From Linnemannia schmuckeri (lineage: Eukaryota > Mortierellomycota > Mortierellomycetes > Mortierellales > Mortierellaceae), in NCBI GenBank assembly GCA_029449235.1, contig JANATG010000005.1, positions 310,001-374,000 of the forward strand: DNA of 64,000 bases, in the 5' to 3' direction. Positions 57,388-64,000 of the stretch are shown here, piece by piece. Within the stretch, counting starts at the first letter, position 1. Each line of letters starts with the position of its first letter. The notes beneath the pieces are model-generated. The model searched no databases and was not told the DNA's origin. It saw nothing but the letters and a program-made list of their open reading frames with translations. Position numbers and translations under genes: made by a program.

Positions 57388-57597
57388 CTTTCCTTCCTAC
57401 CACAAGCGTACCAGCAACTTTGAAAAACCTTATATCGTGTTTCCCTATTTTGCTCTCATTCCTCAGGTCTCCAATCTGGCTGCCTGAACAATTCCAATTC
57501 ACAAGCATTTTCTGCTTCTACCCATCTTTTTATTTTTTTCACTTACTTATACTCTTACAAAGAAAAAACCAAAAAAACTATTCAACTCTCTTTTCCA

Positions 57598-59868
57598 ATG
57601 CCGACCAAACACGGCCCTGAACCATATCACCCTGACCCTAATGGGGAGAGTACCATGGACGGTGTTCAAGTGGAATCCCAGGAACTCAACACCCAGGAGT
57701 TCGAGAACTCTATCGCCGCCGCTGAGGCCGGAGTTCAACCTGAATTCCTTGTCGTCACTCGCTCCAAGGAGACTTACTGGATCAAATTTCCAGTCGCCTG
57801 CTTCGACAAAGGCACCTCTCTGACCTTCATGTCCAACTGGGCGATCTCCACCCTTAAAAAAGTGGCAACCATCAAGCCCAAGTCTCTTGCATTCGCCAGC
57901 CTTCCGGTTAATAACGGCTCGCTGGAACAGTTTCTCATCTTCCAGGTGTACTCCTCCTTCGAAGCCGATGCAGCCTGCAAACATGGCGGCAAAAATGGCT
58001 CAGGCGAAATTGTCCACTTTGCTCTCTTCACTCCCGAGGCTCGAGCCTTACAGCAGGGTCGAGTCATGAAGATTGCATCACTCTCCTTCGATACAACTGG
58101 TGATCATGTCAGAGCCGCCTTAAGCCAGTACGGTCCAATCGAGTCAGTCCGAACAGGCTTTAATGCCAAGGCCACTATGATTACTGCTACGGTGATCTTC
58201 GAGTTTGCCAAGACTATTGAGACCCTTAAGGAACTCAACATGACCTACGTTCAAGTCCGCGAAGACATTGCTACGGTGACGCTGCTGGGCAACAGAGTCG
58301 TTCGCTACGATAGCAACCTTACCAAGAAGCTTGCTCTTCTACCCATTGGCATCACCCCCGTTGAGATCGAGCACTTCCTAACGTGTCAGATCAAAACCCC
58401 CAATGGTATTCTTCCTTTCCACTCGATCACTATGCCACTGAACCTGCACACAAAGAGGCGCCAACCAGAGGCGTATATCCAGTTCTCCTCAGTTGCCCAA
58501 CAGGAACTGGCGACCAAGAAAAGGATCAAGATCGAGACCCATGAGACCTGCTGGATCGACTTTGACAAACCCACCTGTCGACACTGTGGCGACCCAACCC
58601 ATTTCGTCAACGACTGTCGTGTCAAAGCTGGGTACGTCTCAGCAGATATAAACCGCCGTCTCAACATCAACACAATCAAAGGAAGAACCCAAACCCCCGC
58701 TATCAATACTCGCCCCTTTACCCAAGTCCATAACGCAGACACTACAGGGCCGGCCAAAAAACAAACAACATCTGCCCGCACGTCTCAGTCCAACAGCTAT
58801 GCTGGCATTCTTCGTGGAACCAAGAATCGTGGAGCCACAGCCTCAAACCCCATCTCCATCGGCACCCATACTTCATCAACTACCCCTGTAGTGGCAGCAC
58901 CCACTAACATAACTGCACCACCCGCCGCTGCGATCGCTCCGGCTGCTTCGGCTGCACCATCTGGAACGTCCGCAAACATGGCCAACACCACCAAGGAACA
59001 AATGGCCAAACTAGAACAGCAACAAAAGAAATCCATTGCCTCCATTCGTGTGGAGATGCAAAATGGCATCAACACCCTTCGAAAGGATATGGAAACCTTG
59101 TTTGCCAAAGTTTTAGCCGCGGTCAACGGTACAGGAACGCAGCCAACCAACGAAACCATGGCGTCTACTCCGGCTGAGGCGATGGAGGAGGAGACCAATG
59201 AAGAGCCGGTACAGGAAGATGTCGAGCTACCTCAGGCACCTCCCCCCACGTGTATAGTCCCTGACTCGCTACCGTCGTCACCAGCATCAACCGTCTCTGT
59301 CAACGCAGTCGAGATGTCCAAACTCGCAAAAAGCCAGGGTCGCACAATGACACCACCCACAAATGGCCCCGCCTACTCTGTCAACACTCTCCGCCCCAAC
59401 ATCCAGGGTGGCTTGTCGATTGCCAAAGCTGACTTGCATCGAGACGAGAGTACGTTCACTAGGAAAGAGAAGAACAAGGCAGTTGTCCGAGAGACTCCCC
59501 AGGACAACATCTCAACACCTCAACTGGCACAACAAACCCATCAACAGGCAGAGGAACACACAAACGCGGCACTCGTCAACTTGAACGCCACCATCGCGGA
59601 TCTTCGCAATGACCTTGCACAACAGGGAGAACAATATCAGAAGGAAACCGCGGAGCTTCGTGCAGAGAACAGACAGCTTAGGGAGCAGATCGGCGAACTC
59701 TTGCAAATCTTAAAAAACAACAGCTCCATCAACTTTGAAGGGGAGGAGGATATAGAGCAAGGCGAGGTCGAGTATCACGGCAGCGCACCACCTCACATCC
59801 ACCACAGAGACTCAGGCATCAATAGTGAGAACGAATCTCAGGGAGCCTTAAGCGACTCTGAGCAGTAA
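57598..59868 (+). CDS. LINE ORF1, RNA-binding zinc-knuckle protein
   Basis: 756 residues, intact. ORF1 proteins coat the LINE RNA. The first 320 residues have mixed alpha/beta content with two stretches that could be RRM-like folds (unproven). At about residues 326-339 a CCHC knuckle is visible (CRHCGDPTHFVNDC, C-x2-C-x4-H-x4-C). Residues 370-560 are Thr/Ser/Ala/Pro-rich and probably disordered, with a short Gln/Lys helix. Near the C-terminus (about 650-715) a heptad-like coiled coil (QKETAELRAENRQLREQIGE) suggests oligomerisation. An acidic tail follows. The stop overlaps the ORF2 start by one base (TAATG). Confidence 0.88.
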   Translation: MPTKHGPEPYHPDPNGESTMDGVQVESQELNTQEFENSIAAAEAGVQPEFLVVTRSKETYWIKFPVACFDKGTSLTFMSNWAISTLKKVATIKPKSLAFASLPVNNGSLEQFLIFQVYSSFEADAACKHGGKNGSGEIVHFALFTPEARALQQGRVMKIASLSFDTTGDHVRAALSQYGPIESVRTGFNAKATMITATVIFEFAKTIETLKELNMTYVQVREDIATVTLLGNRVVRYDSNLTKKLALLPIGITPVEIEHFLTCQIKTPNGILPFHSITMPLNLHTKRRQPEAYIQFSSVAQQELATKKRIKIETHETCWIDFDKPTCRHCGDPTHFVNDCRVKAGYVSADINRRLNINTIKGRTQTPAINTRPFTQVHNADTTGPAKKQTTSARTSQSNSYAGILRGTKNRGATASNPISIGTHTSSTTPVVAAPTNITAPPAAAIAPAASAAPSGTSANMANTTKEQMAKLEQQQKKSIASIRVEMQNGINTLRKDMETLFAKVLAAVNGTGTQPTNETMASTPAEAMEEETNEEPVQEDVELPQAPPPTCIVPDSLPSSPASTVSVNAVEMSKLAKSQGRTMTPPTNGPAYSVNTLRPNIQGGLSIAKADLHRDESTFTRKEKNKAVVRETPQDNISTPQLAQQTHQQAEEHTNAALVNLNATIADLRNDLAQQGEQYQKETAELRAENRQLREQIGELLQILKNNSSINFEGEEDIEQGEVEYHGSAPPHIHHRDSGINSENESQGALSDSEQ

Positions 59869-62800
59869 TGTCAGATACACCATCACCAAACTATATCCCT
59901 GGGTCTTTTGATCCCAGTTCCACTCACGACCCCTTCCGCACTTTTACAGTGGCAACCTTCAACGTCCGTGGCGGCAACAAGGACAACTATTTCAACTATT
60001 TATCACAACAAGCACACAAGGAAAACATTAGTATTATTGGGGTGCAGGAAACCAAAATCCATGCAGACAAGGATAAACATCTTCTTCGTCAACGCAGCTC
60101 CAGCCACTACTCCGGTCTCTGGAATCACACCGAAACACATTTTCATGGAAAAGGCGTTGGTCTTCTTATCCACAAAACTTGGGCAACATACCTTACAGCA
60201 ACATTCTCAGACAAAAATGGTCGAGGCATTGGAGCCCGATTTGGCTTTAAGCATGGATTCCAACTGGCAGTCATCAACTGCTATTTTCCACCAGACAACT
60301 CGACCACATACAAATCCGACTTTCAACAACTCCACAATTGGATCACCACCCACATCGACAAACACAGACAAAGCGGCGCCCATGTCGTGGTGTTGGGTGA
60401 CTTCAACAATGTCGTCAATCCCTTTATCGATCGCAACTCCTCCAACAGAACGTCCTCAACTCCAGAACTAGCTTTGTATCCATGGTTGTCGAGTCATTGT
60501 TTTATCGATACATTCCGCTTCCAAAATCCTACAACCCGCATGTTCACCTTCCATACCCCGATCAAGCCAGAAGTCAGTCGTATAGACATGATCTGGGCAT
60601 CCTCTGGTTTGGCGCCATACCTGCTCCGCACCGACACCCATAAGCCGGACGAGTTTGAAAGCAGTGACCACTCCATGTTCCTGGCCACCTTTGACCTACA
60701 TTCGCTCATTCGGCCGGCAAATCAAGCGGAACTGGCCGCACAGCGGCCAAGAGACAAGAAGCTTCTAATAGACGATGCCGACAACGACGCCTGGGAGTCC
60801 TTTACCGAGCAAATTGAACGATGCCTCGACACCTATGGGCGGCTAGACGGCGTTACTCGGTTTCCTGCTGCCTTTCGTGCCGGTGCCTCGATGGATCAGT
60901 TTTCAAAGGACGACTTGCGGACATTTCCTCTGAATGCTGCATGGGAGTTGCTCCGGAACACCGTCATATCATCCGCCTTTGCACATCTCCCTACTGCACG
61001 AACAGGCGGTCGTCCACCCCCTCCTGAAGGCGAAGGGCTCCTGCTCACCAAGATCAATGAGATTGGAGGCATAATTTGTCTCGCCCGAGCGGTATTCATC
61101 GATCGTCGACCGCCAACCACGATGACTGAGGCGAAAGCGCATGGCAAGATCGTCAATTGGTATCAAGCGAACGGTATACAACTAAGGCTGAGCAAAGTTC
61201 CAGATCTGGATGCAACAATAGCAATGTGGAAGAGTTGGGTGAACGAATTGCAGCGGCCCTGGCGACAAGCGCGGCTCGACCATCAGGAATACTACGAGGC
61301 CAATAAGCAGGACATCATTAACACCCACATTGAGAATCGCGACCTACGTTTCCAGACCCATACACGGCAAACAATTCGAGGAATCCTCGACGTTACGGCA
61401 GGACGTGTCCACCTTGACCACCTCATTGTTGACGCTGATCCCATCCAATCTAGTGTCGTCGGAAACGCCACTCCTGTCACCTATGTTGTTGATGACCCCA
61501 AAGAAATCAAATCAAGAGTCCGTCAGTTCTTCTGTGACACCTTTCACAAGGCACGGCCAACACAACCATTGAGCGCAGAATGGGAGGAGGCATACCAGCC
61601 ACGGGAGGACATCCAATCAGAGTGGTATGATTCGGTGATGGCAGTTCCGGATTACGAGGAGGTATGTATGGCGGTGGCGGCAGCGCCACTAGGTAAGGCG
61701 CCCGGACACTCGAAAGTGTCAGGAGATCTGTTGAAGAGACTAGGCCCACTTGCTCAAGCACTATTCGTTGTCCTGGTTCAGGCGTGCTTTGTACAAGGAG
61801 CGATGCCGGAGGATTGGTTGAAGGGAGTGATCTATTGCATACCGAAAGGGCCGGTGTGGTCGGGGAGGATCAGCGAGGTGCGTCCTATTACTCTTTTAGA
61901 GCATGGCAGGAAAATATTCTTCTCCATCATGGTAAATCGACTTACTATGGTATTGTCGCGGCACTCCATCTTCCGCGGTCCCAACTTTTCGGTCCTCAAG
62001 GGAACCATGACCAAAGATCCGATTCACATCCTTAACTCGATTCTTGAGGACGCCAGAGAGTATAAAAAGGAGGTCTGGGTTCTACTACAGGATATGAAAC
62101 GTTGCTTTGACTCGGTGTCGTGCCAGCGAGGAGGTATGTTGGAGCTAGGCCTGCGACACCTCAAGATCCCGGACGAGTTCATCGACCTATGCCTCTACGT
62201 TGCGACGAACAAGACCAATCGCATCATCACCGCCTACGGCCTTACGGACGAATACACTCCTCTCTGTGGCCTTGATCAGGGAGGAGTCGAGAGCCCTCTT
62301 CTCTGGCGTATCGTGTACGAGGTTCTGCTCGCTCAAGTGTGGCAGTCCAGCCTTGGCTACTCCATGACCAACAGAGCAGACCTACGGACCTTCCACAAGA
62401 TCCCCACCTTTGAGTTCCTGCACCCTGACACGCCACTCAAGATCGCCTGCCTCGCGTTCATGGACGACACGCAATGGATTGCTCCATCCAAGGCCAATCT
62501 ACAAGAGATCTCAAACAAGGCGATGAGTTTTTTCACACTACATGGAATTGAGATCAATCCAAAAAAATCAGAACTAATCGTGGTCAACCCTACCTGTGCC
62601 GATCTTTCCATCAATCTCGGTCCAGACAAAGTGACCGCACTGCCTCCTGATGCCGCTGCTAGGGTTCTGGGTGTATGGTTCTCGGCTGACGGCAAGGGCG
62701 TCCACACTCGACAGCTAGTCAAGGAGGAAGTGTCAAAGATGTGTCAGATTTTGTCCCGCAAGGCTGTCACCGACAAGCAGTGCATCTACATCTTCAACAA

Positions 62801-63695
62801 TGTCCTGCTTCCAAGGATTCTTTACCGTCTGTCGGTGACAATCCTTAGCCCCTGCGAGCTCAAAACCATTGTCGGTCAGTACTCAAGCGTCGTCCGTCAG
62901 AAGGTGGGTCTGCCCTTAGGCTCACCAGCTAGTATCCTGTTTCACCGTCGGCTGTACGGCCTTCGTGACCTCGGCGACGCCATGACGGAAGAACAAGTCT
63001 CAACCGCCCATCTACGACTCAACGACCAAGATCTGCTGGGAACAGTGATGACGAACCGAGCAATGGCCCACCAAGCAGAGTGTCGACTCATGGTCTCTTC
63101 CTTCCTCGTCCCTACCATCGGTGCCCAATTCAGCCGTAACAACTTCTTTGGACATGTCTGCCGCCTTATGGTAGAAAGGGGCATCACTTTCCAGTCCCCA
63201 GGAACACCTGTCGACATTACTCGCTTCATCGGCTTCATACTTCCCCCGGGCGTATATCCAAAAATCGCTCATCGACTCTTCCTAGACGGGGTTGTCAGTC
63301 TGGATGACGTATTGACTGATGATGGTCAATCTCTGGTATCCTGGCAACACATCCACACAACCTACAAGCTCAAAGGTCCCGTTCGCCGCTGGTTCAAAGA
63401 GCTGGTAAAAATCGCCTCCTTGCCCCCACCAGTCGAGGTCTCAGCCACTGCTGTTGTCGTCGCTAATGTTGACGTCGTTCTCGAAAAGAGACCTACCGTT
63501 TCAGGATCTCTCTTGGAAGAGAAGGACTCTCCTATCCAGATACAGTACGAAGAGGATGAGTCCTCCGAGGATGAGAAGCTCATCAACCGGGCCATGGAGC
63601 GCCGCCGAGGATGTCAGAAAAAACCAGACGCTGTCTCTCTAGCCCACCTTCCCCAGTGCAGACCGAGTGTCTGCTGCAACCCCACTGGACCCTAG
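59868..63695 (+). CDS. LINE ORF2: AP-type endonuclease and reverse transcriptase
   Basis: 1275 residues before the stop. Residues about 20-275 are an EEP endonuclease: ATFNVRG at the start, VQETK with the catalytic Glu, VVLGDFNN and SSDHSMF near the end; this enzyme nicks target DNA. Residues about 600-880 are the reverse transcriptase: GKAPGHSKVSGD, IPKG...RPITLLE, LLQDMKRCFDSV, GLDQGGVESPLLWR, and the catalytic FMDD (864-867) where most LINEs have FADD or YADD. A thumb-like and linker region follows, ending in an acidic Glu/Asp stretch. The expected C-terminal Cys/His domain is missing here; the frame breaks near 63643-63693 and continues in the next frame. The copy is otherwise free of stops and may be recent. 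Confidence 0.88.
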   Translation: MSDTPSPNYIPGSFDPSSTHDPFRTFTVATFNVRGGNKDNYFNYLSQQAHKENISIIGVQETKIHADKDKHLLRQRSSSHYSGLWNHTETHFHGKGVGLLIHKTWATYLTATFSDKNGRGIGARFGFKHGFQLAVINCYFPPDNSTTYKSDFQQLHNWITTHIDKHRQSGAHVVVLGDFNNVVNPFIDRNSSNRTSSTPELALYPWLSSHCFIDTFRFQNPTTRMFTFHTPIKPEVSRIDMIWASSGLAPYLLRTDTHKPDEFESSDHSMFLATFDLHSLIRPANQAELAAQRPRDKKLLIDDADNDAWESFTEQIERCLDTYGRLDGVTRFPAAFRAGASMDQFSKDDLRTFPLNAAWELLRNTVISSAFAHLPTARTGGRPPPPEGEGLLLTKINEIGGIICLARAVFIDRRPPTTMTEAKAHGKIVNWYQANGIQLRLSKVPDLDATIAMWKSWVNELQRPWRQARLDHQEYYEANKQDIINTHIENRDLRFQTHTRQTIRGILDVTAGRVHLDHLIVDADPIQSSVVGNATPVTYVVDDPKEIKSRVRQFFCDTFHKARPTQPLSAEWEEAYQPREDIQSEWYDSVMAVPDYEEVCMAVAAAPLGKAPGHSKVSGDLLKRLGPLAQALFVVLVQACFVQGAMPEDWLKGVIYCIPKGPVWSGRISEVRPITLLEHGRKIFFSIMVNRLTMVLSRHSIFRGPNFSVLKGTMTKDPIHILNSILEDAREYKKEVWVLLQDMKRCFDSVSCQRGGMLELGLRHLKIPDEFIDLCLYVATNKTNRIITAYGLTDEYTPLCGLDQGGVESPLLWRIVYEVLLAQVWQSSLGYSMTNRADLRTFHKIPTFEFLHPDTPLKIACLAFMDDTQWIAPSKANLQEISNKAMSFFTLHGIEINPKKSELIVVNPTCADLSINLGPDKVTALPPDAAARVLGVWFSADGKGVHTRQLVKEEVSKMCQILSRKAVTDKQCIYIFNNVLLPRILYRLSVTILSPCELKTIVGQYSSVVRQKVGLPLGSPASILFHRRLYGLRDLGDAMTEEQVSTAHLRLNDQDLLGTVMTNRAMAHQAECRLMVSSFLVPTIGAQFSRNNFFGHVCRLMVERGITFQSPGTPVDITRFIGFILPPGVYPKIAHRLFLDGVVSLDDVLTDDGQSLVSWQHIHTTYKLKGPVRRWFKELVKIASLPPPVEVSATAVVVANVDVVLEKRPTVSGSLLEEKDSPIQIQYEEDESSEDEKLINRAMERRRGCQKKPDAVSLAHLPQCRPSVCCNPTGP

Positions 63696-64000
63696 TGTGG
63701 CTATCGATTCCTTGCAGGTACGCACCACTCCCACTGCGACTGTTGTTTCATTTGACGTTGCGGATGGGTGTGGTGGTAGTGTTTGCGTTGATGCCAGTGA
63801 AGAGAGTGGAGATAACAGTGAGGGTGTGTATAAAGAAAAAACAAAAAGAAAAAAGGTCAAGCGCGACAACAGGGGGTTTTTATACCTGGACACATCCTTA
63901 GGCAGAAAAAAGCAAGGGCCAAAAAAAGACAAAGAAAAATTCTCATTTGCAGCCCAGACCAAAACAAAAACCACGCGCGCAATTGAACGCTCAGATGAGC
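63643..64000 (+). pseudogene. Continuation of LINE ORF2 in the +1 frame, cut by window edge
   Basis: Starting just after a TAG (63640-63642) in this frame, an open reading frame runs to the window end with Ser/Thr-rich then Lys-rich content (TKRKKVKRDNRG). It has no start of its own and directly follows ORF2, so it looks like the same protein after loss or gain of a base within 63643-63693. The rest of ORF2, including the Cys/His end domain, would lie outside. Confidence 0.65.

Larger units (their letters stand above)
57388..64000 (+). mobile_element. Long LINE (non-LTR retrotransposon), 3' end outside the window
   Basis: Starts with a leader of about 210 bases, then ORF1 (57598-59868) and ORF2 (59868 onward). 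The left limit is placed where similarity to the LINE relic ends; no target duplication can be checked because the right end is cut by the window. Endonuclease of the AP (EEP) type with a reverse transcriptase places it in the L1/RTE-like broad group; no clade is claimed. Confidence 0.85.

Overview
The window looks like nuclear DNA of an early-diverging filamentous fungus, most likely Mucoromycota and probably Mortierellaceae (inference). The grounds are GT-AG introns of about 90-550 nt, pyrimidine-rich leaders before start codons, an expanded-family Sel1 fragment, LINE elements with a CCHC ORF1, and mitochondrial and cytosolic housekeeping genes of fungal type. No bacterial, plasmid or CRISPR features are seen.

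Layout. 0.5-2.4 kb: a single-exon gene with a PD-(D/E)XK-like C-terminus (-). 2.4-12.9 kb: a long gene-free stretch. 12.9-15.8 kb: the E2 subunit of 2-oxoglutarate dehydrogenase (+, six exons). 16.5-17.7 kb: a LUD-domain protein (+). 18.2-19.0 kb: a broken Sel1-repeat gene. 20.0-21.4 kb: a beta-carbonic anhydrase (-). 23.7-24.3 kb: a small membrane-anchored protein (-), divergent from SGT1 (24.9-26.8 kb, +, seven exons). 27.4-29.2 kb: a seven-helix membrane protein (-), convergent with SGT1. 29.2-37.1 kb: a second long gene-free stretch. 37.1-38.6 kb: a secreted-then-anchored type I membrane protein (+). 39.1-42.5 kb: a calmodulin-kinase-like kinase with a very long disordered N-terminus (-). 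44.3-47.7 kb: an alpha-arrestin (-). 50.0-51.6 kb: a six-exon CYTH triphosphatase-like gene (-). 53.0-53.6 kb: a four-helix membrane protein (+).

The last 10 kb is the most unusual part. Two identical tRNA-Val(AAC) genes diverge from the centre of an inverted repeat whose midpoint is a CACGTG box. A 942-bp element with perfect 31-bp terminal inverted repeats follows, then an intron-containing tRNA-Tyr(GTA) with the same TTATCACGTG motif about 60 bp upstream. Next comes a tRNA-headed SINE with a poly(A) tail and 13-bp target duplications. It sits inside the left target duplication of a 5'-truncated LINE copy, which itself landed at the edge of an older LINE relic. A LINE with long ORFs (ORF1 zinc knuckle and coiled coil; ORF2 endonuclease and reverse transcriptase, joined by a TAATG stop-start) runs off the right edge and has one frame break near its 3' part. 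The nested duplications let the order of insertions be read directly.

The cellular genes do not form one pathway. Themes are mitochondrial and central metabolism (KGD2, LUD protein, carbonic anhydrase), signalling and membrane-protein turnover (CaMK-like kinase, alpha-arrestin, SGT1), and surface or membrane proteins of unknown role. All exon joins were deduced by eye from reading frame and splice sites and are not backed by transcripts.
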